NCBI GenBank assembly: GCA_003598175.1
Contig: QZKN01000160.1
Coordinates: 1 to 36,082 of the forward strand
DNA length: 36,082 nucleotides
DNA from: Candidatus Omnitrophota bacterium
GTDB taxonomy: Bacteria; Hinthialibacterota; Hinthialibacteria; Hinthialibacterales; Hinthialibacteraceae
Reading direction: 5' to 3'
Below the pieces are notes generated by a model, which saw nothing but the letters and a program-made list of their open reading frames with translations, was not told the origin of the DNA and ran no database searches. The translations under genes were made by a program, and so were the position numbers. Of this stretch, positions 1 through 7,845 are shown in pieces. The first letter of the stretch is position 1; every line of letters starts with the position of its first letter.

Positions 1-16
1 ATAGGAGATATTTCAT
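1..16 (-). CDS. possible start of a further minus-strand gene (5 codons only)
   Basis: A minus-strand ATG at 16 opens a reading frame M-K-Y-L-L that runs off the window. An AGAAGA stretch lies about six bases upstream of it and could be a ribosome binding site. It follows the isomerase gene by about 60 bases on the same strand, so it could be the next gene of that operon. Five codons cannot identify a product, and the start may be fortuitous. Confidence 0.25.
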
Positions 17-78
17 CGGGTCTTCTCTTAAGGAGACGCTTCTCGTTTACGAATTCGGGGTCGGTCGTTCCATATTGT

Positions 79-1020
79 CTACATTCTAAAAAATTTGTCC
101 ACGGCGCGTTTGGCTTTCATGCAGGCGTCGTAGGGATCGGGGATTTCCCAGGGATCAACCATAAACCAGCCGCGAAAACCTCCGTCGTACAACGTTTGCA
201 ACGATGCCGGCACGTCGATATGCCCATCGCCGCAGGGCAGATGCTTTGACGTTCCCCCGTCGCGCAACGTGCCGTCGGCGTCGGTGAAATGGATGTAGCC
301 GATGTTTTCGACGCCGATTCGTTTGAGCATCTCGTGCGGTTTTCCCGTCGAGCCGTTCATCAAATCGTAATGACTGGGATCATAAATGATTTTCAAATTG
401 GGGTGATCGGCCTGCGCATGAATCCGTTTGAGGTGCGCTTCGGTGTTGAAAACAAAGGGCGGTTCGATTTCGAAGGCGGCGATCAAATCCAAATCGCCCG
501 CGATTTTACCGGCTTCGTGAAACGATGCGGACAGCCGGTCAATCGCCTCGTCCATCGTTTGTCCGCGCAAACCGCCGCCGGGCCACATGCCCACGCAGGC
601 GCAGCCGACCGCCTGAGCGAAGCGGGCGCGATCGCGAAATTCGTCCAGCCAGGCTTTGCGCGCTTCCGCTTCCGGCGCAAAGGCCTGTGCGACGCCCAAT
701 TGAATGGAAAAGATTTGCAATCCGAATCCATCGTAGAGGCGTCGCAGTGCGTGAATTCTCTCCGTTTCCTCCGTGCGAGGATATCCCCCCATCGGCCAGT
801 TGGCTTCCAGTTCGATTCCCTCGAATCCATTGCGTGAGGCAAAATCGAGAATTTCCCAGATCGGATAATTTTTCTGATATTTGTGGGTTCCCGAGGCGAA
901 TCCGTTGAGTCCGAACGCCATGTTCCATTTGTCCGGTTTTTCACTTTTCGCTGATAAACTCGCCGTTGACGGTAAAATGAAAGCAGAACTTAAGATTTGT
1001 ATGGCTTTTCTTCTTTGCAT
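79..1020 (-). CDS. exported sugar phosphate isomerase/epimerase-like TIM-barrel protein
   Basis: A 313-residue member of the xylose-isomerase-like TIM-barrel family (AP endonuclease 2 fold). These enzymes isomerise or epimerise sugars with a divalent metal. Candidate metal-site segments are FEIEPP (183-188), YDPSH (213-217), YIHFTDAD (242-249) and a C-terminal VDPWE. The start at 1020 is chosen because AAGGAA lies about eight bases upstream and the N-terminus then becomes a signal sequence (QRRKAIQIL followed by a hydrophobic stretch), possibly Tat-type; a longer frame to 1062 would spoil this. It is the third gene after the beta-helix and Gfo/Idh/MocA genes on the same strand, which suggests joint processing of a sugar outside the cytoplasm. 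Substrate is unknown. Family assignment is strong; the exact reaction is not deducible. Confidence 0.85.
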   Translation of the reverse strand: MQRRKAIQILSSAFILPSTASLSAKSEKPDKWNMAFGLNGFASGTHKYQKNYPIWEILDFASRNGFEGIELEANWPMGGYPRTEETERIHALRRLYDGFGLQIFSIQLGVAQAFAPEAEARKAWLDEFRDRARFAQAVGCACVGMWPGGGLRGQTMDEAIDRLSASFHEAGKIAGDLDLIAAFEIEPPFVFNTEAHLKRIHAQADHPNLKIIYDPSHYDLMNGSTGKPHEMLKRIGVENIGYIHFTDADGTLRDGGTSKHLPCGDGHIDVPASLQTLYDGGFRGWFMVDPWEIPDPYDACMKAKRAVDKFFRM

Positions 1021-1038
1021 GATGGAATTCCTTTTTCC

Positions 1039-1060
1039 ATGCAAGCGAGGTCGCTTGCTC
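1039..1060. repeat. short hairpin repeat, GCAAGCG module (copy 1)
   Basis: GCAAGCG at 1041-1047 and CGCTTGC at 1052-1058 form a 7-bp hairpin with a four-base loop. The reverse complement of 1039-1060 matches 17551-17572 at 21 of 22 positions. It sits in the 71-bp gap between the oxidoreductase and isomerase genes, just upstream of the isomerase ribosome binding site. It is part of the window-wide set of intergenic palindromes. Confidence 0.7.
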
Positions 1061-1091
1061 AACCCGCTTTGAATGAACGGAAATCATTCGT

Positions 1092-2387
1092 TTATCCTTC
1101 CCGAGTAATTATTTCTTCTCGCTCCGCATCGAAGTAGAACATAATCCCTTCGCGGTAGGAGCGCACCGAAAGCCCGATCACCGTCATGGTCTTGTAGGCG
1201 ATGTCCACATGGCAATTCGGCTGTCGGCGTGAGCGCACGCAGTCGAAGAAGTTGTCGACGTGCTTCATATCCCCTTCATCCTTGATGTCGGGAATGATGA
1301 TTTCTTCCTGGCCCCATTTTTCCTTGAATTCGTCTTTAAACGGCTCCTGCGAAACAATTTTAAGTTGGCCGTATTCCTCGCCTTCCCAATCCGCGCCGCA
1401 ATACATCGTGGCTTTCTCGCCGCGAATCAACGTGCGCGGACCGACGGAATTGGCTTGCGAGGATTGCACCGTGAGTGAAAATTTGCCAGGGTAATCCGCG
1501 GCGGTGAGAAACGTGTCCGGCACTTCGCGTCCGTCGTCATGCGCCCAAATGCCGCCCATGCCCACCACGCGCGTCGGATGTTCGTTGCCGATCGCAAGAT
1601 GAAACGGCGCGACGGTGTGATAATGCAGATCGGTGGCGATGCCGCCGGAGTAGTCCCAATATTTACGGAAGCGGAAGAAGCGGTCCGCGTCATACGGCCG
1701 TTTCGGCGCGGAACCCAGCCACTGTTCCCAATCAATGTGATCCTCGCCGCTTGCGTTGGGACCGGCGTTGGGATTAATTTCATAATAATTCCAATCGCCG
1801 AAGGTCACGTTGCGGCTGTAGGTGCCCTGGCAGCAGACGATTTTACCCAACATGCCTTTATCGATGGCTTCTTTCGCCTTATGCCACTTTGTCCAGGATA
1901 ACGCCTGCACGCCGATTTGCAAAATACGATTGCATTCCTTCGTTTTCCGGGCAACTTCTTTCGCTTCCGCCACCGTATGCGTCATCGGTTTCTCACAATA
2001 CACATCCTTTCCTTTTTCCATCGCCAGCAGAGTAATCGGGGCGTGCCAATGATCGGGCGTTCCGATCATCACCGCATCGATATCGGCGCGATCCAGCAAT
2101 TCCTGATGATGAACGTATTGCCTGGAACCGCTTGCCCGTTCCGCCGCGCGCGTCAGATTGCGCTGGTATACGTCGCAGACGGCGCGCACTTCTACATCCT
2201 GTTGATTTTCCGCGCGCCGCAGCGCCATTCCCAGCAACGCGTTTCCGCGGCCGCCCACGCCGATCACACCGACGCCGATGCGGTCATTCGCTCCCATCAC
2301 CCGGGTTGGAGGCAGCAGTAGGGACGCGGCGCCGATTCCCGCCGCGCCTGCCAAAAAACCACGCCGATTCGATTTTTTTGTTGTCAT
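1092..2387 (-). CDS. Tat-exported Gfo/Idh/MocA family oxidoreductase
   Basis: A 431-residue NAD(P)-dependent sugar/inositol dehydrogenase-family protein. A twin-arginine signal (NRRGFLAG, 8-15, then a hydrophobic segment to about 30) indicates folded export. A Rossmann nucleotide motif follows (GVIGVGGRG, 40-48), then the family's EKP motif (132-134) with its catalytic lysine, and the C-terminal beta-sheet substrate domain. The ATG at 2387 is preferred over the in-frame TTG at 2393 because AGAAGGG lies eight bases before it. It lies 46 bp downstream of the beta-helix gene and 71 bp upstream of the isomerase gene, same strand, probably one transcript. Exported members of this family are abundant in Planctomycetes-like bacteria and some act as glycosidases through an NAD redox mechanism; whether this one does is not visible. 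Substrate unknown. Confidence 0.9.
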   Translation of the reverse strand: MTTKKSNRRGFLAGAAGIGAASLLLPPTRVMGANDRIGVGVIGVGGRGNALLGMALRRAENQQDVEVRAVCDVYQRNLTRAAERASGSRQYVHHQELLDRADIDAVMIGTPDHWHAPITLLAMEKGKDVYCEKPMTHTVAEAKEVARKTKECNRILQIGVQALSWTKWHKAKEAIDKGMLGKIVCCQGTYSRNVTFGDWNYYEINPNAGPNASGEDHIDWEQWLGSAPKRPYDADRFFRFRKYWDYSGGIATDLHYHTVAPFHLAIGNEHPTRVVGMGGIWAHDDGREVPDTFLTAADYPGKFSLTVQSSQANSVGPRTLIRGEKATMYCGADWEGEEYGQLKIVSQEPFKDEFKEKWGQEEIIIPDIKDEGDMKHVDNFFDCVRSRRQPNCHVDIAYKTMTVIGLSVRSYREGIMFYFDAEREEIITREG

Positions 2388-2433
2388 GGCCAATCCCTTC
2401 TGTATGTATGGATAAATGCAAAGTCAACTTTGA

Positions 2434-4476
2434 TTATTTTCTGATGCATTCCTGTCGTGGTCCGACAGAGCCAAGATCGATAGCTTCGAATTCGATTTTA
2501 TGGGCGGGTGAATTTGGTTGTAAAGTAAAATTATATTCGTTTGCGTTTTCGAACAGCGGATCCGCGATGAGAGAATGAACGTCCTGTCCGCGCTCCCGCC
2601 ATTCCTTCCACGTCCATTGCGCGAAATTGAAATCCTCACCGCGCATGTCGAAGTATAAATTATAATCCATTTTATATTTGTCATCTTTCCAATTGCTGCC
2701 GAGGAGTTTGCCTTCTCTCCACAAAACGATATTGTGTTCGAACGTGAAGGAAATGTGGTCTTCCATGCGGCTGCGCATGAGTTGATTTTCTGCGCCGAAA
2801 GCGAAGATATTGTTGCGGACGATGTTTTCCCTGCCGTAATGCTGGTGAAAACCGGCGCTTTTGGTGTTATAGACGACGTTTTTTTCGATCAGGATATCGG
2901 TGCTGCCTTCGTCGGGATAGATCCCCCACCCGCCGTAGCCGTACGAGTGAATGTCGTGAAAACAATTGTTGCGGATCACCGTTCCCGGCTGCACCCCCAG
3001 CGTGTAGATGCCTCCCATATCGCTCAACATATACCGGCCGATGTGATGCACGTGATTGAATTCGATGAGGTTGTCATGCGCGTTGGTTTTGCTGTATCCC
3101 CACGTCCAGCCGACGGAAATTCCGCTGTAAAACGTGTCGTTGATTTCGTTATGCGCGACATGGTTGCCGCCGCTTTGCGCGATCCACACGCCGATGGCGG
3201 CGGGATAGACAACGCCGATATCGTGAATGTGATTGTCGGTGATCCGGTTGTTCCGTGTTACATCCTGTTCCTCATTGCGAATGGCCGGCTCGCCGATTTT
3301 CACGCCGCCCGCGCCGAGATCGGTCATGACGTTGCCGACGATGTGATTGGTTTTGCAGCCGCGCGCGAGTTCAATCGCATAATTGCCAAGATGTTGGAAA
3401 AGGCATCGTTCGATGCGACATTCAACCACACCGTTTCCCGCTATCGTCGCGGGAATATCATAGGCCGCCTGCACATCGGCGTAGCCTTTGGGCGGTAACG
3501 TCCATGACGTATGGCGGAACGTCAAATCCTGGAGCGAAACATAACGGACAAATTGCTTCTCGGCGGGTTGACCCGCGAATAGTAATAACTGCGGAATCGT
3601 CGGCGCAATCACTTCCACCGTCGCCATGTCCTCGCCGGGCAACGGCCAATACGTAACCACGCCGTTTTGTTTGTCCAGATACCATTCTCCGGGCGAATCG
3701 AGAGCGTCGAGAGTATTTTCAACGTAATAGCGAGCGTCTTTTTCTCGGTTCGAAGGTTGGGGATTGCCTGCCAGAACCGCAACGCAGGTTTCTTCATCCA
3801 CGCTGACGATCGGCATTCGCAGTTCCGCCCACGAAAGCAACGCAATCACTTCAACATCGCCTTTCTCCGCCCATTCTTTTTTGACGTCACCCTTTTTGAA
3901 TTTCAGTTGAAACGGATGGTCCTGCGAGCTGGGGCCTTCGATGTGGAAAAAGCCGTCATTCGGTGTGCGGGCGCGCGTGCGGCGTTCGCCGTTGACGAAT
4001 AGCTGGTTGAATTTCCATTCGCCTTTTTCATCATCCGCAAGCGCGGCCGTCCAAAACTCTCCTGGTCCCTTTTTCCAGCCGCGAATCGGCTTGCCTCCGC
4101 TGATGATGGGATTCTCACCGGGAAAAGCGGCGTAAGTGATGGGGCAGGTTTCCGTTCCGCTATCTTCCGGCGTGAGCGTGAATGGTTTTTGCAGGGTATA
4201 CACGCCTGCACGAATGGAAACCACAACCGGCCGGTTGAGTTTTTTCTCGGCTTTTAGTTGACGAATCGCATCGCGGGCTTTTTCCAACGTTGCGAAAGGA
4301 CCGTCGGTTTTATCCGGATTCGGCGCGTCCAATCCGCCCGACCAGATATCCTGCCCGGCGGTGGAAACATAAAGGTGAATCGTGTTCTCACTCCCCATCT
4401 CGGCGAAATACACGCCAGAAAACGAAAAAAACAGAAATAAGCACACACAGATAATCCCAATCGATGTTGTTTTCAT
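2434..4476 (-). CDS. secreted right-handed parallel beta-helix protein (polysaccharide lyase/hydrolase-like)
   Basis: A 680-residue protein with a signal peptide (hydrophobic 5-25). It opens with the HLYVSTAGQD...WSGG...PFATLEKARDAI segment typical of DUF1565/pectin-lyase-like right-handed beta-helix proteins. From about residue 330 it carries many short beta-coil repeats with N-H-I, N-N-x-I and I-x-x-N steps (for example NRITDNHIHDIG and NHVAHNEIND). The start at 4476 is chosen because AAGGAAAA precedes it and the signal peptide follows directly; the open frame to 4521 runs into a repeat-like sequence. It heads the cluster with the oxidoreductase and isomerase genes. Such proteins usually bind or cleave polysaccharides. 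No catalytic residues could be assigned by eye, so lyase versus hydrolase versus binding protein is open. Confidence 0.85.
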   Translation of the reverse strand: MKTTSIGIICVCLFLFFSFSGVYFAEMGSENTIHLYVSTAGQDIWSGGLDAPNPDKTDGPFATLEKARDAIRQLKAEKKLNRPVVVSIRAGVYTLQKPFTLTPEDSGTETCPITYAAFPGENPIISGGKPIRGWKKGPGEFWTAALADDEKGEWKFNQLFVNGERRTRARTPNDGFFHIEGPSSQDHPFQLKFKKGDVKKEWAEKGDVEVIALLSWAELRMPIVSVDEETCVAVLAGNPQPSNREKDARYYVENTLDALDSPGEWYLDKQNGVVTYWPLPGEDMATVEVIAPTIPQLLLFAGQPAEKQFVRYVSLQDLTFRHTSWTLPPKGYADVQAAYDIPATIAGNGVVECRIERCLFQHLGNYAIELARGCKTNHIVGNVMTDLGAGGVKIGEPAIRNEEQDVTRNNRITDNHIHDIGVVYPAAIGVWIAQSGGNHVAHNEINDTFYSGISVGWTWGYSKTNAHDNLIEFNHVHHIGRYMLSDMGGIYTLGVQPGTVIRNNCFHDIHSYGYGGWGIYPDEGSTDILIEKNVVYNTKSAGFHQHYGRENIVRNNIFAFGAENQLMRSRMEDHISFTFEHNIVLWREGKLLGSNWKDDKYKMDYNLYFDMRGEDFNFAQWTWKEWRERGQDVHSLIADPLFENANEYNFTLQPNSPAHKIEFEAIDLGSVGPRQECIRK

Positions 4477-4489
4477 TTTTTTTCCTTTT

Positions 4490-4516
4490 GCATGCAAGGC
4501 GGAATGCTCACCGCTT
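4490..4516. repeat. possible degenerate copy of the GCAAGCG repeat
   Basis: ATGCAAGGCGGAATGCTCA followed by CCGCTT aligns, with a short internal deletion, to the sequence starting at 1039 (ATGCAAGCG...TTGCTCAACCCGCTT). Both lie just upstream of a minus-strand start codon. The resemblance is partial and could be chance. Confidence 0.3.
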
Positions 4517-4609
4517 CGCACAATATTTGAAATTCACGTGACAAGACTCATTGTAACGGGTATTATTTTTATTATGCAAGGACTATTCGTCCAACACGGG
4601 TGTAAAACC

Positions 4610-4972
4610 ATGAAAGTTGATCCAAGCAAAACCGGCGTCCATTCACGCACATTGCTTCTTGGCGGATTCGCCTATTATCTCGGACAATATGAAGGTCTGC
4701 CGCTGGCCCTTCGGTTAAAAGACGGTCGTGTGATCCTCACCGGGCAGGAATGCGAGATCGTGGGACCGATCATCAAGGTCGAACGTTCCGAATCGAACCT
4801 GCTCAATCATGCTCAAGTCAATCCCAACCCCCATACGCTTATCATTGAAAAACAAACCGTGAGGTTGACGGCATATGAGGGACCGCAAATGGCGATTCGT
4901 TTGCAAGACGGACGCCTGCTTTTGACCAGCCGCGACTGTGAAATCATCGGCGCGGTCGAGGAAACCATCTAA
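4610..4972 (+). CDS. small hypothetical protein with an internal tandem duplication
   Basis: I do not recognise this 120-residue protein. Residues 27-54 and 89-116 are two copies of one 28-residue module without gaps. Fifteen positions are identical: the pattern is Y-E-G, then A, R-L, D-G-R, L-T, and C-E-I with a final G. It has no signal peptide or membrane segment, and the module looks like short beta strands with a D-G turn. The ATG at 4610 is used because the duplication begins soon after; an in-frame ATG at 4574 (MQGLFVQHGCKT...) is equally possible and neither has a clear ribosome binding site. It diverges from the beta-helix gene and its stop overlaps that of the convergent SRAP gene by four bases. 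Confidence 0.65.
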   Translation: MKVDPSKTGVHSRTLLLGGFAYYLGQYEGLPLALRLKDGRVILTGQECEIVGPIIKVERSESNLLNHAQVNPNPHTLIIEKQTVRLTAYEGPQMAIRLQDGRLLLTSRDCEIIGAVEETI

Positions 4973-5658
4973 AATAAATCCATTTGCACATTCGCCGGTT
5001 CGATACAGGCGGGACAGTCGTTCGCGGCTGAATTGACGAGAGAGCCGACGGGAACCGCAATCATTTGTTCCTTCATATACGGCTGGAACAGGAATTGCAG
5101 CGTTTCCTTGTCCTGCACGGTCGTATCCAACCAACAGCCGTAATCGTTCGGGTGTATAATGACCGGCATGCGGTCATGCAGGGGACGCATCAGCGCATTG
5201 GCCTGCGTGGTCAGGATCGAACAGGATTCCGTCTCCACTCCTTCGGCGTCTTTCCAGCATTCCCACAGGCCGGCGAACACAAACGGATTCTCGTCGCGCA
5301 TGTGAATGTAAAAAGGCTGTTTTTGTTTTCCTTCCCTTTTCCATTCAAAAAAACCGTCGGCGGGAATCAGGCAGCGCCTGCGGCGAATGGCGGAACGAAA
5401 AGCCGGTTTTTCGAACACCGTTTCCGATTTGGCGTTGATCAAACGTGATCCGATCTTGCTATCTTTGGCCCACGACGGAATCAATCCCCATCGTAAAAAC
5501 TCCAATTCCCGCTCTTCCGAGCCGGTTCGCTGCCGTACCGCCGCCACCGGTTGCGTCGGCGCAATGTTGTAACGGGGTTGAAGGGTTGGAGTTCGGTTCA
5601 GCTGAAGAATTTTGCTGATCAATTGCGCATTGGTAATCAACGTAAAACGTCCACACAT
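4969..5658 (-). CDS. yedK: SRAP-domain protein (YedK/HMCES), abasic-site DNA-protein crosslinker
   Basis: A 229-residue SOS-response-associated peptidase family protein. Members shield abasic sites in single-stranded DNA by forming a thiazolidine crosslink through Cys2 after removal of Met1. All the expected residues are visible: MCGRF at 1-5 (Cys2), NAKSET at 75-80 (Asn75), DGFFEW at 101-106 (Glu105) and HDRMP at 161-165 (His161). The length is normal for the family. The start at 5658 is certain because Cys2 must follow Met1 and GGAGG lies nine bases upstream; the upstream in-frame extension to 5697 is not coding. It is a single gene, convergent with the duplicated-module protein and divergent from the thioredoxin-like gene. 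No clear LexA-type box was found upstream. Confidence 0.96.
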   Translation of the reverse strand: MCGRFTLITNAQLISKILQLNRTPTLQPRYNIAPTQPVAAVRQRTGSEERELEFLRWGLIPSWAKDSKIGSRLINAKSETVFEKPAFRSAIRRRRCLIPADGFFEWKREGKQKQPFYIHMRDENPFVFAGLWECWKDAEGVETESCSILTTQANALMRPLHDRMPVIIHPNDYGCWLDTTVQDKETLQFLFQPYMKEQMIAVPVGSLVNSAANDCPACIEPANVQMDLF

Positions 5659-5984
5659 CGATGCAATCCTCCGTTGATGGCAATGGCCATCAGTCATTCG
5701 ACCAACGCAAAAATCCGGTTTTACATAGACTGTTTTTAAAATGCAAGAAAATAACTCGCATTTGTGTTTTTATGGAATGGAAGACACCATATCATATTCC
5801 ACGGCGGAACACAATATTATAATCCGATCAACAACAATTGCATCCTTGCCGCGAATGAAAGTGATCCGAACTCAATTTGACAGAACAGCACTTCTCTTTA
5901 CCCTCGTTTGAAATTCAACCATAATAAAAAATCGGAAATAAGTAATCATCAAAAACCGCTCGCAATCACAAAAGGAGAATTCCA
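5659..5984. promoter_or_regulatory. divergent intergenic region with an imperfect inverted repeat
   Basis: This 326-bp AT-rich gap separates two divergent genes and should hold both promoters. An interrupted inverted repeat spans 5764-5812: GTGTT (5764-5768) pairs with AACAC (5808-5812) and TGGAAT (5773-5778) with ATTCCA (5796-5801). AAATGC and GCATTT pair just to its left (about 5740-5765). A TTGACA hexamer lies at about 5877 without a convincing -10 partner. No gene or GC-rich hairpin element is present. Confidence 0.4.
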
Positions 5985-6557
5985 ATGGCTAAGACTCCCT
6001 CCATGATGACGCCGCTGGGAACGCCGGCGCCGCCGTTCCGTTTGCCGGATACCGCCGGAATTATCGTTTCACTCGACGATTTTAAAGAGGCTCCCGCCTT
6101 GCTCATCATGTTTATTTGCAACCATTGTCCGTTCGTAATTCACGTGCGCGAGGAACTGGCGCGGTTGGGAAAAGACTATCAAGCCAAAGGCGTCGCGATC
6201 GTGGGCATCAACGCCAACGACGTCGAGAATTACCCGGACGACAGCCCGGAAAAAATGGCCGAACAGGCGAAACTGGTCGGCTATACGTTTCCCTATCTGT
6301 TCGACGAGACGCAGGAAACAGCGAAGGCGTATCGCGCCGCCTGTACTCCTGATTTTTTCCTTTTCGACAAGGATCGCAAACTGGTTTATCGCGGGCAGCT
6401 GGATGCCAGCCGGCCCGGCAATGATATCCCTGTAACCGGTGCGGACTTGCGGAATGCATTGGATGCGGTGTTGGCGGGAAACCCGGTTTCCAGCGAGCAG
6501 AAGCCCAGCCTGGGCTGCGACATCAAATGGAAGCCGGGTAATCGACCGGCCGATTGA
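5985..6557 (+). CDS. thioredoxin-like/peroxiredoxin-family protein (PRX-like, CNHCP motif)
   Basis: A 190-residue AhpC/TSA-thioredoxin superfamily protein. The redox site is C45-N-H-C48-P-F, with the surrounding FICNHCPFV strand-loop. The middle has the peroxiredoxin-like VGINANDVENYPDDSPEKM segment and a DFFLFDKDRKLVYRGQLD strand pair. The end carries the GCDIKWKPGN signature of this subfamily. No signal peptide is evident, so it is likely cytoplasmic. The ATG at 5985 has AAAGGAG about eight bases upstream. Family members are thought to reduce disulfides or peroxides; the substrate is unknown. It stands alone, followed by an intergenic hairpin element. Confidence 0.9.
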   Translation: MAKTPSMMTPLGTPAPPFRLPDTAGIIVSLDDFKEAPALLIMFICNHCPFVIHVREELARLGKDYQAKGVAIVGINANDVENYPDDSPEKMAEQAKLVGYTFPYLFDETQETAKAYRAACTPDFFLFDKDRKLVYRGQLDASRPGNDIPVTGADLRNALDAVLAGNPVSSEQKPSLGCDIKWKPGNRPAD

Positions 6558-6575
6558 TGCGTTCAAACGTAAAAT

Positions 6576-6654
6576 GTAGGGTGGGTTGAACGAAGTGAAA
6601 CCCACCAGGTCAATACACAAAATGGTGGGATTCATCGCATTCATCCCACCCTGC
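6576..6654. repeat. two-hairpin intergenic repeat (GTAGGGTGGGTT type)
   Basis: The left hairpin pairs GTGGGTT (6581-6587) with AACCCAC (6599-6605). The right hairpin pairs GGTGGGA (6624-6630) with TCCCACC (6644-6650). The ends also pair with each other, GTAGGGTGGG (6576-6585) against CCCACCCTGC (6645-6654) with one mismatch. From memory, near-identical GTGGGTT/AACCCAC strings occur between genes in many unrelated environmental bacteria. It lies between two plus-strand genes. Confidence 0.75.
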
Positions 6655-6689
6655 GGGATTTATAAACCAATCAGACAGGGGACGCCATC

Positions 6690-7532
6690 ATGAATACACG
6701 TCGTTATTTCAGTATCTTCATCGGCTTATTGTTTTTTTACGCCTGTGCGGATCCGGTTCAAAACGAACTCGCCAAACCCGCCCCGGAGGCGCTTTCCACC
6801 GACGTAGGTTATCACGTATTCGCGCATGCGCATAACGATTACGAACACGAACGCCCTTTGCTCGACGCATTGCATAACCGGTTCTACAGCGTGGAGGCGG
6901 ATATCTGGCTGGTGGATGGGGACATTCTGGTTTCCCATTACGCCCGCGATTATAAAGGCCGTTTGCAGGACTTGTATTTGGATCCGCTGCAAGCCATCGT
7001 CGAGGAAAAAGAATCCGTGCACGGCGACGGAGAACCGTTTTATTTGTGGCTGGATCTCAAAGACGGAAGTTCCGAATTGCAAACCGCGCTGCATGAGATG
7101 TTGAGCCATTACTCCATGTTCTCCGTTTTCACCGATACGACGGCAACACGCGGGCCGGTCACGGCGATTCTGACAGGCGATGCGAAATCCAAGACGAGTT
7201 ACATGGACCGTTTTTCCGAGCGCCGCGTCATCCGCGACAGCAACGATTACAGCCCCGACGATCCGGCGGCGGACAATCGCTGGCAGTGGTATGCGCTGAA
7301 ATGGTCGAATTATATACAATGGAACGGGCAGGATCCCTTTCCGGACGATCAACGTCAAATATTGATTTCCCTCGTCAATGACATTCACGCCAAAGGGAGA
7401 AAAGTGCGGTTTTGGTCCACGCCGGATGCGGAAGGATTTTGGACGTTAATGCTGAAATGCGGAATCGATTTGATCAATACGGACAAACTGGATGAACTCA
7501 ATCAATTTTTGCATACCTATAAACCCGCATGA
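6690..7532 (+). CDS. GDPD/PI-PLC superfamily phosphodiesterase, secreted or lipoprotein
   Basis: A 280-residue protein of the PLC-like phosphodiesterase TIM-barrel superfamily, closest in pattern to the AIM6-like bacterial/fungal group. Catalytic-type residues are in HAHNDYEHERPLLDAL (46-61), VEADI (Glu69, Asp71) and SHYARD (His83); a WLDLK strand follows. The N-terminus is a signal peptide ending FYAC at about 16-19, which resembles a weak lipobox, so membrane anchoring through lipid is possible. Known members hydrolyse glycerophosphodiesters or phosphoinositides with a metal; the substrate here is unknown. It lies between two hairpin repeat elements and does not appear to be in an operon. 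Confidence 0.85.
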   Translation: MNTRRYFSIFIGLLFFYACADPVQNELAKPAPEALSTDVGYHVFAHAHNDYEHERPLLDALHNRFYSVEADIWLVDGDILVSHYARDYKGRLQDLYLDPLQAIVEEKESVHGDGEPFYLWLDLKDGSSELQTALHEMLSHYSMFSVFTDTTATRGPVTAILTGDAKSKTSYMDRFSERRVIRDSNDYSPDDPAADNRWQWYALKWSNYIQWNGQDPFPDDQRQILISLVNDIHAKGRKVRFWSTPDAEGFWTLMLKCGIDLINTDKLDELNQFLHTYKPA

Positions 7533-7552
7533 CCAAGAGGTCACAACAAAGC

Positions 7553-7610
7553 ATGAAAATACCTCGTAGGGGGCAGGTTTGAAACCTGCCCCTACGAGGC
7601 GCATTTTCAT
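7553..7610. repeat. long inverted repeat, GTAGGGG family (copy 1)
   Basis: CCTCGTAGGGGGCAGGTTT (7562-7580) pairs with AAACCTGCCCCTACGAGG (7582-7599) with one bulged G. Outer arms ATGAAAAT (7553-7560) and ATTTTCAT (7603-7610) extend the stem. The same plan, with both arms changed in compensating fashion, recurs at 17617-17670. It could act as a terminator or RNA-stability hairpin, though no long T run follows. Confidence 0.85.
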
Positions 7611-7660
7611 ATAAACAACCGTAATCCTTCATTATAGTTGCAGCGATGAGTTGATTTGTG

Positions 7661-7681
7661 GCGCGGACAGAATGTCCGCGC
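7661..7681. repeat. 9-bp perfect hairpin (GCGCGGACA)
   Basis: GCGCGGACA (7661-7669) and TGTCCGCGC (7673-7681) form a perfect stem with a three-base loop GAA. It is flanked by TTGTG and by CTCCGGCG. It resembles the GCGGGCATCCTGCCCGC stem at 25376-25392 in size and plan but not in sequence. Confidence 0.7.
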
Positions 7682-7814
7682 TCCGGCGTTTGCTAAATCG
7701 GCTGGATTATCCTGCATTTCCAACAACCATAATCCTGTAATTCATTCTGTTTTTTATTGTAAAGCGATATGCTATTAAAAAATAAAACCATCCGACACGG
7801 TCAATGATTCAACC

Positions 7815-7845
7815 GGGTAGTACAGGCGTCTCGCCTGCACTACCC
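7815..7845. repeat. palindromic repeat with GCAGGCGAGACGCC module
   Basis: GGGTAGT-A-CAGGCG (7815-7828) pairs with CGCCTG-C-ACTACCC (7832-7845), loop TCT. The reverse complement contains GCAGGCGAGACGCC and ends CTACCC, which recurs inside the composite element at 17546-17603. It lies about 70 bp upstream of the NHL-propeller gene. Confidence 0.75.

Noticed and set aside
289..837. Plus-strand open frame of 182 codons in the isomerase gene
   Set aside because: Shadow of the isomerase coding strand; no start signals and no recognisable domain.
6726..7388. Minus-strand open frame of 220 codons
   Set aside because: Antisense to the phosphodiesterase gene, whose plus frame has the complete HAHNDYEH, VEADI and SHYARD motifs.
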